A DNA stretch of 64,000 bases from Clostridia bacterium (GCA_017411805.1 JAFQPI010000050.1:17887-81886); one strand, 5' to 3'. Positions 54,314 to 63,936 are shown, counted from the stretch's first letter. The notes: a model not told the origin generated them from the letters alone. Made by a program: numbers and translations.

Positions 54314-56107
54314 GTGAAGATACCGAGAGAAGTCATTGAAGAAATAATCAGACGAAACGATATCACACAGGTCGTTGGCACATACGTCACGCTGAAGCCT
54401 GCCGGCTCCAATATGGTCGGTCTCTGTCCCTTCCATAGCGAAAATTCCCCCTCATTCACCGTTTTCGGCTCCGATGATCATTTTTATTGTTTTGGCTGCG
54501 GAACGGGCGGCGACGTTATCACATTTATTATGAAGATGGAAAACGTCGATTATCCGACTGCCCTTGAGATGCTTGCAAAGCGCGCAGGTGTAGAGATACC
54601 GCAGACCGCTGACGATCGCTTTGCTGACCGCGGCGTCAAGAGAGAGCGCGTTCTCAAGATGAATGAGGCAGCCGCAAGATTCTTCAGGCATTGTCTGACC
54701 AAAGAGCCCTGCGGCGAAGAAGCAAGACAGTATTTCAAGAAGCGCGGACTATCGGAAGGAATTTCAAAACAGTTTTATCTCGGATATGCACCGAATGATT
54801 TCGGAAAGCTTACGAATTATCTCAAAAACCTTGGTTATACCGAGGAGGAGATGATCGCGGGATTCCTCTGCGGCAAGAGCCAGAAGACGGGAAGGGCATA
54901 CGATTATTTCCGCAATCGTGTAATATTCCCGATAGTTGACACCTCGCGCAACATCGTCGCGTTCGGCGGCCGCGTAATGGACGACAGCAAGCCGAAATAC
55001 CTCAACTCATCCGATACCCCGGCGTTCAAAAAGAGCAAGAACCTTTTTGCACTCAATTATGCAAAAGGATTTTGCGCCGATCAACTGATCCTCTGCGAGG
55101 GCTATATGGACGTTATCTCGCTCCATCAGGCAGGCTTCCCGAATGCCGTTGCAACCCTCGGAACAGCTATTACCGAGGAGCACGCGCGGATCATTTCGAG
55201 ATACACTAAAAAGGTCATAATCTCGTATGACTCGGACGAAGCGGGACAAAAGGCGGCTAATAAGGCAATGCTCCTGCTCGGTAAGGTCGGAGTCGAGGTC
55301 AGAGTTCTCAAGATGCAGGGCGCAAAGGACCCCGATGAATTTATCAAGAAAAAAGGCGCGGACGCATTCCGCGCGCTTCTGAACGAAAGCCGTACGGGCT
55401 TTGAGTACAAGCTTGAAGCGGTCACGGGTAAATACGATATCTCTCTTGTCGAGAACAAACGCCGAGCAGCCGACGAGCTTGCTTCGATAATCTCTGATTA
55501 CCATTCAACCGTCGAGCGCGAGCTTTATTCAAAGCGCGCGGGCGAGGTTCTCGGTATATCGACGGACGCAATCAGGACTGATGCCGAGCGTATCCGTATG
55601 AAAAAAATCCGCGAGCTCAACAATGATCAGAACCGCGAGGCGCACGCATCGCTTAGACAGTACTCAAACAAGGTCAACCCCGATGCGGCAAAGAATCTTC
55701 GTGCTTCATATGCTGAGGAAACTCTCCTCGGACTTATGATGATATATCCCGAGTACCGAGAGGGAATACTTCGCGGGGATTATGAGCTTTCTGCGAATGA
55801 TTTCTTCACAGCATTCGGCAAGAGAGTTTTCGATGCCATAATGGATCTTGAGCAAAACGGCGGATACGTTTACTCGCTCCTCGGTGAGTTCTTCAACCCC
55901 GATGAGATGTCTGCGCTCGAAGATATGCAGCTCCGCAGAAGAAGCTTGGCTGAGAACGGCCCCGAGGTCTTCAATGCTTCTGCTGATGTCTTGAAAAGCG
56001 AGATGAGAAAGCAGATCGCAGAGGTGACGGGCGGTCAGTCTCTTGAGGACAAGCTTGCCGAAAAGCGGCGGAAACTCGAGGAAGCGCGAAAAAAGCGCGG
56101 AGAATAA
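54314..56107 (+). CDS. dnaG: DNA primase
   Basis: A 597-residue primase that makes the RNA primers for replication. The CHC2 zinc finger uses Cys38, His41, Cys59 and Cys62. The Toprim core follows with ILCEGYMDVI and the SYDSDEAGQKAA acidic block, and the C-terminal helicase-binding domain ends in a charged tail. The GTG at 54314 has AAGGAG 7 bases upstream; a longer frame start lacks one. rpoD follows 50 bases later, the usual macromolecular-synthesis order. Confidence 0.95.
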   Translation: MKIPREVIEEIIRRNDITQVVGTYVTLKPAGSNMVGLCPFHSENSPSFTVFGSDDHFYCFGCGTGGDVITFIMKMENVDYPTALEMLAKRAGVEIPQTADDRFADRGVKRERVLKMNEAAARFFRHCLTKEPCGEEARQYFKKRGLSEGISKQFYLGYAPNDFGKLTNYLKNLGYTEEEMIAGFLCGKSQKTGRAYDYFRNRVIFPIVDTSRNIVAFGGRVMDDSKPKYLNSSDTPAFKKSKNLFALNYAKGFCADQLILCEGYMDVISLHQAGFPNAVATLGTAITEEHARIISRYTKKVIISYDSDEAGQKAANKAMLLLGKVGVEVRVLKMQGAKDPDEFIKKKGADAFRALLNESRTGFEYKLEAVTGKYDISLVENKRRAADELASIISDYHSTVERELYSKRAGEVLGISTDAIRTDAERIRMKKIRELNNDQNREAHASLRQYSNKVNPDAAKNLRASYAEETLLGLMMIYPEYREGILRGDYELSANDFFTAFGKRVFDAIMDLEQNGGYVYSLLGEFFNPDEMSALEDMQLRRRSLAENGPEVFNASADVLKSEMRKQIAEVTGGQSLEDKLAEKRRKLEEARKKRGE

Positions 56108-56157
56108 ATAGGAAAATTTAAATTGTGTATATTAATATACATAGGAAAGGATAAAGA

Positions 56158-57258
56158 ATGTTACAGAGTGATAAGAAACTGGAAGTAAGCGATTTTATGG
56201 ACACTTCCGATTCGAGCAATATCGACTATAAGGACGTGCTCGATGAGATGAATGATGTCGATAAGATCGACGAGATTTTTGACGATGATACCGATGCCGA
56301 TCTTCTCCTTGCGGACGAAATGCCTGCAGGAGAGATGGACAAGATCGAAAACGAGGTCGAGCAGTTTGCGGACAGCGAGGCTATGGAGCGTATGCTCGAG
56401 CAGGAGGGTCTTGCAATTGATGACCCTGTTCGTATGTACCTCAAGGAGATCGGACGCGTTGAGCTCCTTTCTCAGCAGGAGGAGCTTGAGCTTGCCGCTA
56501 CTATGTACGACGAGTCGCTCCCCGATGACGTAAGAAAGAAGGCAAAGGATAAGCTTGTTGAAGCAAACCTTCGTCTCGTTGTAAGTATCGCTAAAAGATA
56601 CGTCGGAAAGGGAATGTTCTTCCTCGATCTTATTCAGGAGGGCAACCTCGGCCTTATCAAGGCTGTCGATAAGTTCGACTATGAGAAGGGCTATAAGTTC
56701 TCAACCTATGCGACCTGGTGGATCCGTCAGGCGATCAACCGCGCAATTGCAGATCAGGCAAGAACTATCAGAATTCCCGTCCACATGGTTGAGACCATCC
56801 ATAAGGTATCCCGCTATCAGCGTCAGCTCCTCCAGGAATATGGCCGTGAGCCTACCGCAGACGAGCTCGGCGAGAAGATGGGTATGAGCTCGGATAAGGT
56901 TCGCGAGATCCTCAAGATCGCACAGGAGCCCGTATCTCTCGAGACTCCTATCGGCGAGGAGGAAGACAGCCATCTCGGCGATTTCATTCCCGATGATGAA
57001 ACTCCCACTCCCGCTGACGCCGCATCCGCGACCATGCGTCGTGAGGTGATCGAAAGACAGCTCCGCACTCTCACTCCCAGAGAAGAGCACGTAATCAAGC
57101 TCCGCTTCGGACTTTACGACGGAAGATGCCGTACCCTCGAGGAAGTGGGCAAGGAATTCCGTATCACGCGTGAAAGAATCAGACAGATCGAGGCAAAAGC
57201 TCTCAGAAAGCTTCGTCATCCCAGCCGCGCACGTCATCTTCGCGGATTTATCGAGTAA
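56158..57258 (+). CDS. rpoD: Primary sigma factor RpoD (sigma-A)
   Basis: A 366-residue sigma-70. Region 1.2 is [17 protein letters not shown]; region 2 includes [37 protein letters not shown]; region 4 ends [31 protein letters not shown]. The acidic N-terminus (about 1-85) is short, as in B. subtilis sigA. It recognises the TTGACA/TATAAT promoters seen throughout the window. Confidence 0.97.
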   Translation: MLQSDKKLEVSDFMDTSDSSNIDYKDVLDEMNDVDKIDEIFDDDTDADLLLADEMPAGEMDKIENEVEQFADSEAMERMLEQEGLAIDDPVRMYLKEIGRVELLSQQEELELAATMYDESLPDDVRKKAKDKLVEANLRLVVSIAKRYVGKGMFFLDLIQEGNLGLIKAVDKFDYEKGYKFSTYATWWIRQAINRAIADQARTIRIPVHMVETIHKVSRYQRQLLQEYGREPTADELGEKMGMSSDKVREILKIAQEPVSLETPIGEEEDSHLGDFIPDDETPTPADAASATMRREVIERQLRTLTPREEHVIKLRFGLYDGRCRTLEEVGKEFRITRERIRQIEAKALRKLRHPSRARHLRGFIE

Positions 57259-57273
57259 TTTTTGACGAATGTT

Positions 57274-57412
57274 CATATTTTGCGCTGTTTTGACGTTATG
57301 CAATAGTAACAAATTATTATTCGAAATATCGTTAAAACGCACAAAATGTTTGTCATTAGTGTTGAACCGACTATGCCCTGATTTGTGTAAATTGCAATAT
57401 AAAATCGGGCAT
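57274..57412 (+). other. Two large imperfect hairpins after rpoD
   Basis: Arm 57274-57295 (ending GTTTTGACG) pairs with 57330-57348 (starting CGTTAAAACG); a second stem pairs 57373-57384 with 57402-57412 (ATGCCC-T-GATTT / AAATCGGGCAT). Neither has a T-run. This fills most of the 291-base gap before the next gene; a diffuse rpoD terminator or a small RNA are both possible. Confidence 0.45.
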
Positions 57413-57458
57413 ATGAGAGTCTTGACGGAAGAGTTAGTCAATCGTTCAAAATTTTGAC

Positions 57459-57487
57459 TTGACTTTTCTCTGAAATTGTAGTAGAAT
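57459..57487 (+). promoter_or_regulatory. Promoter of the second solute-binding lipoprotein gene
   Basis: TTGACT (57459-57464), 17-base spacer, TAGAAT (57482-57487), about 62 bases before the start. Confidence 0.65.
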
Positions 57488-57549
57488 ATATAATAACATT
57501 ATCTGCGTGTATGCGCGTGTGTACACATTTTCCAAGGAGGAAAAAATCA

Positions 57550-59418
57550 ATGAACAAAAGGACAATCAGTCTGATACTTGCATTCCTTATGCTCTCGAGC
57601 CTGCTCTTTACGGGATGCTCATCGCTTTTCGGAGATGGTGAAGCTACCGATCCCAATGGCGGCATTATAGAAGAAGCTTCTAACTCTGCTTTGACGCTCT
57701 CCATGTACGTCGTAAGCGCGGAGCCCGTTTCTCCCGAAACGGCTAAGCTTGTTGAAGACGCTTTCAATAAGATCACAAAGGTTAATTTCAAGACACAGGT
57801 AAAGCTTCACTACGCTACATACGATGAGTACTACGCTCTCATCGACGAGGTAGTAGAGTCCAACCTCAAGCTCGCCCTTCTTGAGGATGAGCATACCAAG
57901 GTCCTCAAGGCTGCAAAGAAGAATGCTAAGGCAGAGGGTATCGCAACCGACGATGCTTGGTTCGATGCATTCTATGCACAGCATCCCGATTACGAGCAGT
58001 TCCGCGAGACCGAGGAACTTACCGGTGAAGATACCACTGCAGAAGAGACTGAGCTTGTAACTATCGAGGGTATCGATAACAGCTATACGCTCAGCCAGGT
58101 TAAGTATCCCGAAGAGAAGAAAGCTCAGATCGACATTCTCTGGATCGACAGCTATGACAGATACGTTGATTTCATCGAGAAAGAAATGATCGAAAGACTT
58201 GATGAGGATCTTAACGGTGCTTCCAAGAAGCTCAATGAGTATATCAACAACGAGCTCCTTGCATGGGCAAAGTGGTCCACCAGCGGAACCTACGGCATTC
58301 CCAATAACGTAATTATCGGCGAATATACTTATCTCCTTGTCAACAAGGAGCTTGCACAGAAGTACAGCTACGACCCCGAAGAGCTCAAGACTCTTGCGAA
58401 TTGCTCCGACTTCCTTGCAGATATCAAGAAGTACGAGCCCGACGTAGCTCCCATTCTCGGTGATATTTATACCACCAACACTTACTATTGGAACATCGAT
58501 CCCACTACCGGTAAGATCAATTCTTCCGAGTTTAACATTCTCGGAAGCACTACCTTAAAGCGTACTCTCGATCTTTCCACCGACCAGAACGTAATTCTTT
58601 CTTGCAACAACCTCTTCAAGACCACCGAGTACGTTGATCAGCTTAAGATCATCCAGAAGTATAAGGACGCCGAATACGTATATGCAGAGAACGGCTCCGA
58701 TCAGAAGTATGCCGTTCGCATGATCAAGGGCAATGCTTCTCTTGAAAAAGAATACGGCGATGAATACGTTCTCAATGTTCTTGAATATCCTCGCGCAGGT
58801 TATGAGGAGATCTTCAGCAATATGTTTGCTGTTTCCGCTTATACCCGTAACCGTTCGCGCAGCATGCAGATCATCACATACCTCAACACAAACAGCGACC
58901 TCCGCAACGTTCTTCAGTACGGTGTAGAAGGTGTTCATTATAAGATCGATGATGAGACCGGCAAGCTCGTTCGTCTCAACAGAGATTACATTATGGATAT
59001 CGAAACCACAGGTAACGTCTTTATGGCATACCCCGAGGAAGATATGGACCTTGACGTTTGGGAGTGGGGCAAGAAGCAGAATCTTGATGCTATGCCTTAT
59101 TTGACCATTTCCTTCGATTACGAGGATCGTATCGCTCTTCCCGAAGGAGAAAATGCTGAGGAATATACTCTTCTCACGCTTAAGAATATCGAAGAGATCA
59201 ATGCTATCTCCGCAGATATCAAGAATAAGATTGAAAATTGCGAAAGCTATGAGGCTCTTGAGCAGCTTCTCACCGAGTGGGCATCCCTCGAGGAAAAACA
59301 TCCTGCTCTCAGAACCGAAAAGGCATCTTCCGTTAAGGAAGGCGAGATTCCCGGCTTCTATTACTACTATTACCAGTGGGTACAGGATACCGGTATTTAC
59401 GTTCCCAAGGAAGAGTAA
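57550..59418 (+). CDS. Large extracellular solute-binding lipoprotein (orphan)
   Basis: A 622-residue lipoprotein with signal peptide and lipobox FTGC (Cys23). The mature protein resembles clostridial oligosaccharide/peptide-type binding proteins, with an insertion rich in Lys, Ala and Glu near residues 105-175 (LEDEHTKVLKAAKKNAKAEG). Aromatic-rich YYYYYQWVQ ends the protein. The ATG at 57550 has AAGGAGG 9 bases upstream. No permease or ATPase is adjacent; the neighbour across the terminator is a leftward OPA-type transporter, which would not use it. The ligand is unknown. Confidence 0.78.
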   Translation: MNKRTISLILAFLMLSSLLFTGCSSLFGDGEATDPNGGIIEEASNSALTLSMYVVSAEPVSPETAKLVEDAFNKITKVNFKTQVKLHYATYDEYYALIDEVVESNLKLALLEDEHTKVLKAAKKNAKAEGIATDDAWFDAFYAQHPDYEQFRETEELTGEDTTAEETELVTIEGIDNSYTLSQVKYPEEKKAQIDILWIDSYDRYVDFIEKEMIERLDEDLNGASKKLNEYINNELLAWAKWSTSGTYGIPNNVIIGEYTYLLVNKELAQKYSYDPEELKTLANCSDFLADIKKYEPDVAPILGDIYTTNTYYWNIDPTTGKINSSEFNILGSTTLKRTLDLSTDQNVILSCNNLFKTTEYVDQLKIIQKYKDAEYVYAENGSDQKYAVRMIKGNASLEKEYGDEYVLNVLEYPRAGYEEIFSNMFAVSAYTRNRSRSMQIITYLNTNSDLRNVLQYGVEGVHYKIDDETGKLVRLNRDYIMDIETTGNVFMAYPEEDMDLDVWEWGKKQNLDAMPYLTISFDYEDRIALPEGENAEEYTLLTLKNIEEINAISADIKNKIENCESYEALEQLLTEWASLEEKHPALRTEKASSVKEGEIPGFYYYYYQWVQDTGIYVPKEE

Positions 59419-59440
59419 TCATAATTCAAATATTATAAAG

Positions 59441-59472
59441 AAAACCGCCTGCGTGATGCAGGCGGTTTTTTT
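59441..59472. terminator. Bidirectional terminator between convergent genes
   Basis: A 12-bp stem AAAACCGCCTGC (59441-59452) with GCAGGCGGTTTT (59458-59469) and T-runs on both strands; it serves the lipoprotein gene and the leftward transporter gene. Confidence 0.92.
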
Positions 59473-59484
59473 AGCATAATGATT

Positions 59485-60771
59485 TTAGTTTTTGGGGCGT
59501 AATTTTTTCCATACAGCAGACAGAGCAAAGCATACGGCAGCTCCGGATAGCGCAAAGGCTGTCCATACTAATACTGTAGCCGACCAACTTTGGGATTTAG
59601 CCATGCTGCCGTATAGAGTAGTGCAGCAGGATGCGGCAATATATGCGGTGCAATTCAGTGTTCCTGTTACGGCAGAAGATATTCCGAGCCCTCCGTAACG
59701 ATAAGGGACGAAGGTAAGTATCATGGTGTTGACTCCCCACATGCAGCACATCGAAAATGCAAGAAGCGCAACTGCAAGAAGGGGAAGAGAACCTTTGAGA
59801 AGTACTACGGCAACAAGGCTTATGCCCGCGGCGGCGAACATAACGCCCGATGTGGCAACCTCGTTGTTAAATACGTGCTTGTCAATGAAGATAGCAACGT
59901 AAGGTCCCGCTACCGAGAAAAGCGGAAGCAGGGTGGAAACCAAAGAAGCGGAAGCATCGGTAAATGCGTAAGTATCCTTCAAATAGGTGGGAGCCCAACT
60001 GAGAACCGCATCCTTGAGCGAACCGTTGAAAAGTGCGACTATTGCAATAAACACAATTCCCGTTCCGAAAAACAAACTCAAAGTAAGTGTCGGTTTGGAT
60101 TGATCTTGCCCATTGTCCTTGAGGTTTGAAGTTATGATCTCCGAGTTCCTTTGCGACATTGTTGAAATATAAGGTTTAAGACGTGCAATTCCCAAAATCC
60201 ATATCGCACCGCCAATACAAAGAAGAGAGCCGCAGACTATGAAAACGTTGCGCCAATTTGAAATCTCGAGCATCAAGGATGATATAAGATAGGAAAGAGT
60301 CATTCCAACGGGGATGGTAAGCGAAATGTTCGCGCCGGCTTTGAGCCTCTGATCGTGCGTCATCCAATCGGTGAATACTCGGATTATCGGTGACCATAGC
60401 ATCGAATTGAAAAATCCGTTTGCTGCCCATAATGCCAAGAAAATATATTTATCCGACATGCTTCCCATAAGAAGATTTGAACAGCCCGATCCGATAAGTC
60501 CTATTGCAACCATTATCTTTGGCGATATTCTGACACCAAGCCGTCCGTTTATAAACTGACCGGCACCGTAGAATATCAGATAAGCGGATGATATGATACC
60601 TCCGAAGCCTGTGTCCAAAAGCCCGGCTTCGGTCATTGAGGCAACGCAGGTGGAATAATTATATCGTCCGAAGTATGAAAAACTGTAAGCAATAAAGCAA
60701 AGGAGGAAAAGAAAATTGGATTTTTTAATCTGTTCAGCAGAATCGTTCTCTGCCGTAAATACGTTCTTCAA
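59485..60771 (-). CDS. Major facilitator transporter, organophosphate:phosphate antiporter (GlpT/UhpT) family
   Basis: A 428-residue, about 12-helix transporter. The N-terminal FIAYSFSYFGRYNYS segment and LGVRISPKIMVAIGLIGSG loop resemble OPA-family members such as GlpT, UhpT and UhpC. It probably exchanges a phosphorylated sugar or glycerol phosphate for phosphate; the substrate is unknown. The start is TTG at 60771 with GAGAGG 8 bases upstream. Confidence 0.85.
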   Translation of the reverse strand: MKNVFTAENDSAEQIKKSNFLFLLCFIAYSFSYFGRYNYSTCVASMTEAGLLDTGFGGIISSAYLIFYGAGQFINGRLGVRISPKIMVAIGLIGSGCSNLLMGSMSDKYIFLALWAANGFFNSMLWSPIIRVFTDWMTHDQRLKAGANISLTIPVGMTLSYLISSLMLEISNWRNVFIVCGSLLCIGGAIWILGIARLKPYISTMSQRNSEIITSNLKDNGQDQSKPTLTLSLFFGTGIVFIAIVALFNGSLKDAVLSWAPTYLKDTYAFTDASASLVSTLLPLFSVAGPYVAIFIDKHVFNNEVATSGVMFAAAGISLVAVVLLKGSLPLLAVALLAFSMCCMWGVNTMILTFVPYRYGGLGISSAVTGTLNCTAYIAASCCTTLYGSMAKSQSWSATVLVWTAFALSGAAVCFALSAVWKKLRPKN

Positions 60772-60802
60772 AATGCAGACCTCTCTTTTTGTCGATGCTA
60801 AT

Positions 60803-60831
60803 ATAATAGCACTATTAGATTAAAAATTCAA
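60803..60831 (-). promoter_or_regulatory. Promoter of the MFS transporter gene
   Basis: Minus strand TTGAAT (60826-60831), 17-base spacer, TATTAT (60803-60808). The dyad TAATAG-CA-CTATTA overlaps the -10 side of the spacer and could be an operator. Confidence 0.6.
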
Positions 60832-60882
60832 GAGGAAAGTATGAAAAAAGAGCACAATATTTTATCGCTGTATAAAAATCGC

Positions 60883-60911
60883 TTGACTTTCTTTAATTTG
60901 GGTGATATAAT
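60883..60911 (+). promoter_or_regulatory. Sigma-A promoter of the endonuclease/exonuclease/phosphatase gene
   Basis: TTGACT (60883-60888), 17-base spacer, TATAAT (60906-60911), about 31 bases before the ATG. Confidence 0.8.
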
Positions 60912-60942
60912 AAAAGCAACAATTATTCTTTGAGAGGTAAAC

Positions 60943-62694
60943 ATGAAAAAATATTGGGTTAAAACAATTTCATTGTTTATGGCAATGCTGATGCTGGTAT
61001 CGATATCGGCTTTCTTTACAGGATGCTCCAATGACGGGGGCGAAGAAACATCTGCCGCGGATTCTTCCGACAATGTTTCCGAGATTCCCGAGACTACCGA
61101 GCCTTCCGATACTTCCAATGCGCCCATTCTTGTGGCAGATTTTGAAAAATACGCGCTAATCCGTCCGCAGAAGGTTGGAGACGATTTGCTCGATAAGATC
61201 AATAACCTGCATCAGAAGCTCGATTCTATTGCTGACGTTGATTACAAGGACGATTTTTACAGAGAAGACGTGCCTATGTATCAGATAGGCGAGTATGAGA
61301 TCCTTGTCGGTAAGACCAATCGCCCCGAAACCATTGATTTCTTGTCCAAGCTGAAGTATAACGATTACGGTTATGCTCAGTACGGAAAAAAGATCGTAAT
61401 TGCCGGTCATTCTGAAGACGCAACCATCTATGCGATCAGCCAATTCATTAAGGAAGTCGTTCTCCCCAATGAGAGACCGGACGGTGTTTTCTATTCTCAC
61501 GAGCTTGATTTCATGAAGACATTCAATTACGATATCGCGTCGCTCTTTATTGGTACAACCGAAATTGCTTCTTACCGTTTGGTATATCCTAAGAAGAATC
61601 AGACTTCTGAAAAGGTTGCTGCTCAGCTTATCGCTGATGCTATTGCGATCAGTAGCGGCGTTGTTATTGACGTTGTCAGCGACTCGGAAGAACCTATTGA
61701 ACATGAGATCCTTGTTGGTGCTACAAACAGAAATACCGATGCCGAGATCAAGGAAATGAGCGATAAACTCGGCCCCACGGAAGCTGTTATTAAATATGAC
61801 GGCAAGAAGGTCACGATCTTCGGTGCTACATCCACAGCTATGCTCGTTGCCGCAAATGAATTCAAGTCCAATTTTGAGAACGTTAAGTCCGATAAACTTG
61901 AGGTTACCGTTGCGCCCGAACACATTTGCAAATATGATGATAGTATCCTCAAGGCTATGAGCTTCAACGTTTGGGTCTCGGGAAAGACGGTTGAGCGTAA
62001 CGAGCGCGTTCTTACCATGGTAAGAAATTATTTCCCCGATACAATCGGATTCCAGGAGGTTGACCCCGTATGGCTTGCAACCCTCCGCGATGGTCTTAAG
62101 GATCAGTACGCATACGTTGGAGAGGGCAGAAACGGCGGAGGCAAAGGCGAGTACAATCCTATCTTTTATAAGAAGGAACTCTTTAACCTGATCGATAGCG
62201 GAACCAAGTGGCTTTCCGAAACACCCGATGTTGCCGGATCAAAGTATAATGAGTCGTCACTTCCCAGAATTTATACTTACGCTCTTCTTGAGAAGAAGAC
62301 AGACGGCAAGAGAATAATGGTCGTCAATACTCACTTTGACCATACAAGCGCAGAAGCACGTGAGCTTCAAGCTAAGGTCTTGGTCAAATATCTTAAGACG
62401 ATTACCGATTATCCCATTGTTTTGACGGGTGACTTCAACTGTGTTGAAAGCACTTCGGCTTATTCGACGATCATCTCGGCGGGAATGCAGAACTCTTATA
62501 AGATCGCGGATAAGAAGATCAACAATTCCGCAACCTTCACAAACTACGGCTCGTCAAATAAGATCATCGATTTCGTATTCGTATCTCCTGCTTCGGTAGC
62601 GGTTACTTCTTATAAGGTATGCGACGAGATGATCAATAATGATTTCCCCTCTGACCATCACCCTGTGTTGATCGAATACACGATTCTAAACTAA
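60943..62694 (+). CDS. Lipoprotein with duplicated N-terminal domain and endonuclease/exonuclease/phosphatase (EEP) domain
   Basis: A 583-residue lipoprotein (lipobox FTGC, Cys28). The N-terminal half holds two related modules (about residues 60-190 and 200-330), each with a strand EILVG(K/A)TNR, resembling the N-terminal domain of alpha-glucuronidase-type glycosidases. The C-terminal EEP domain (about 330-583) has SFNVWV, GFQEVDP, the TGDFNC motif and terminal SDHHPVL, all catalytic-type residues. It probably hydrolyses a phosphodiester or phosphomonoester (lipid, nucleic acid or sugar phosphate) at the cell surface. It converges with DUF4363: the stop codons overlap. Confidence 0.85.
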   Translation: MKKYWVKTISLFMAMLMLVSISAFFTGCSNDGGEETSAADSSDNVSEIPETTEPSDTSNAPILVADFEKYALIRPQKVGDDLLDKINNLHQKLDSIADVDYKDDFYREDVPMYQIGEYEILVGKTNRPETIDFLSKLKYNDYGYAQYGKKIVIAGHSEDATIYAISQFIKEVVLPNERPDGVFYSHELDFMKTFNYDIASLFIGTTEIASYRLVYPKKNQTSEKVAAQLIADAIAISSGVVIDVVSDSEEPIEHEILVGATNRNTDAEIKEMSDKLGPTEAVIKYDGKKVTIFGATSTAMLVAANEFKSNFENVKSDKLEVTVAPEHICKYDDSILKAMSFNVWVSGKTVERNERVLTMVRNYFPDTIGFQEVDPVWLATLRDGLKDQYAYVGEGRNGGGKGEYNPIFYKKELFNLIDSGTKWLSETPDVAGSKYNESSLPRIYTYALLEKKTDGKRIMVVNTHFDHTSAEARELQAKVLVKYLKTITDYPIVLTGDFNCVESTSAYSTIISAGMQNSYKIADKKINNSATFTNYGSSNKIIDFVFVSPASVAVTSYKVCDEMINNDFPSDHHPVLIEYTILN

Positions 62695-63074
62695 AAAATA
62701 TTCCGTATCAAGATCCTCTCGGGATCTCTGATGTCTTCAATGGCGCGCCTGAGGCGCGCCATTGTTGTTTTATAATCTGATTCTGCGGAATGCGCCGCAG
62801 CAATATCCAATTCATCGATAAGCTGCGATACTTTGTCAAGCGCGGGCTTTGAAAGTGTAAGATCGAGAATTTGCCTGCGCTTTATCCATTCGGTTCTGAG
62901 CTGCTCAATCGATTCCGATACGTTTGCAATATCCGTTGGTAGAGCATCGATAGATCCAAGTATGCATTCTGCGGTATTATCTACATAAATAAAATTAGCG
63001 ATAGTTGCCGCGAAAGCGATGGCAAGTATAAGAGTCGCCGTTGCACAGGCGTATTGATTTTTCATCTCATTCAC
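62691..63074 (-). CDS. DUF4363 family protein
   Basis: A 127-residue protein with an N-terminal membrane segment (about residues 9-30) and a helical remainder (SIEQLRTEWIKRRQIL, LIDELDIAAAHSAESDYKTTMARLRRAIEDI). DUF4363 proteins are usually paired with DUF421 genes in spore formers, as here, where it overlaps DUF421 by 8 bases. Function unknown. Its 3' end overlaps the stop of the convergent EEP gene, and it contains a terminator-like palindrome for that gene. Confidence 0.8.
   Translation of the reverse strand: MNEMKNQYACATATLILAIAFAATIANFIYVDNTAECILGSIDALPTDIANVSESIEQLRTEWIKRRQILDLTLSKPALDKVSQLIDELDIAAAHSAESDYKTTMARLRRAIEDIRDPERILIRNIF
62739..62770 (+). terminator. Palindrome inside DUF4363 that may terminate the EEP gene
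   Basis: AATGGCGCGCC (62739-62749) pairs with GGCGCGCCATT (62753-62763), an 11-bp perfect stem with loop TGA. On the plus strand GTTGTTTTAT follows. It lies 45 bases past the EEP stop, within the coding part of the opposing gene. Confidence 0.55.
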
Positions 63075-63738
63075 CTTTAGTATAAATTCTTACGTTTCCT
63101 GCATCGTCTGCAAGCATGAGCTCGATATCAATGACGTCGTAGCCTTGAGAATTTGCACTGTTTAAAACTCTCTCCTCGTCCCAATTAAGCTCGTTGAGAG
63201 AATTGAGATTAATAGTCCCTTTTTCTATCAGTATGCGGAACATCCCGCTTTCCGTGTTGCCTGCCGCAACGTCTGAAGCTGTCGCGGGTTTTGCATAAGC
63301 TCTCGGTAATACAGAAACACTTCCGTCTTGCTCGAGGATCGCGTAAGCTACTTCGGAGACGTCCGTCGTGCCGGTTTTCCTCAGCGCGATCAAAAGTTCG
63401 TCAAAGGACATTCGGCATTTTTCGAGCTCTTCAAAATTTGGCTCTCCCATCTTTATTAAAAGACTTGGACGAGGAGAAAACAGATTTTTGATCTTCGGAT
63501 ATTTTCTTTGCAAAGCTGCTGAATAAATTTCTATTGCCATAAGAAGCACCGTAGGTATAACAGAGTAAATAAGCGGAATATCGTGATTTTCTATCGGAAG
63601 CGCTGCAAGCTCGGAAAGGAGAAGAGTGCTCACAAGATCGGACACTTCAAGCTGTCCAATCTGTCTCTTGCCCATTAACCGCATAGCCCCGATCAGTATA
63701 GTATAAATAATTATGGTACGAATTATAATAGTTGCCAA
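63067..63738 (-). CDS. DUF421 (YetF-like) membrane protein
   Basis: A 223-residue protein with three N-terminal hydrophobic segments (about residues 2-85) and a soluble C-terminal DUF421/YetF domain (MRLMGKRQIGQLEVSDLVSTLLLSELAALPIE is the family hallmark start). YetF-like proteins are made during sporulation and may affect spore germination; the mechanism is unknown. The start is TTG at 63738 with GAGGTGAT upstream. Confidence 0.85.
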   Translation of the reverse strand: MATIIIRTIIIYTILIGAMRLMGKRQIGQLEVSDLVSTLLLSELAALPIENHDIPLIYSVIPTVLLMAIEIYSAALQRKYPKIKNLFSPRPSLLIKMGEPNFEELEKCRMSFDELLIALRKTGTTDVSEVAYAILEQDGSVSVLPRAYAKPATASDVAAGNTESGMFRILIEKGTINLNSLNELNWDEERVLNSANSQGYDVIDIELMLADDAGNVRIYTKGE

Positions 63739-63907
63739 AATATCACCTCGATTCTATTTTACCTCAAAAAGGCGTTTTTATCCTTTGATATCCAATTAAT
63801 AAGGTGAATTATATGGCAATACTGCACAAAATGGAGGTTAAAAAATTGTAAGAAGTGCTACCAAAGGTACAAAACGAAAAAAAGTGAAAAAAAGTTTGAA
63901 AAAAGGG

Positions 63908-63936
63908 TTGACAAATGGAAATGAAAGTGGTATAAT
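63908..63936 (+). promoter_or_regulatory. Strong promoter, probably of an rRNA operon
   Basis: Perfect TTGACA (63908-63913), 17-base spacer, TATAAT (63931-63936), preceded by phased A-tracts (63838-63907) like an UP element. The leader ends TCATTGAAAATTGAACAACA, the sort of sequence found just before 16S rRNA in Clostridia. The 16S gene itself lies outside the window. Confidence 0.7.
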
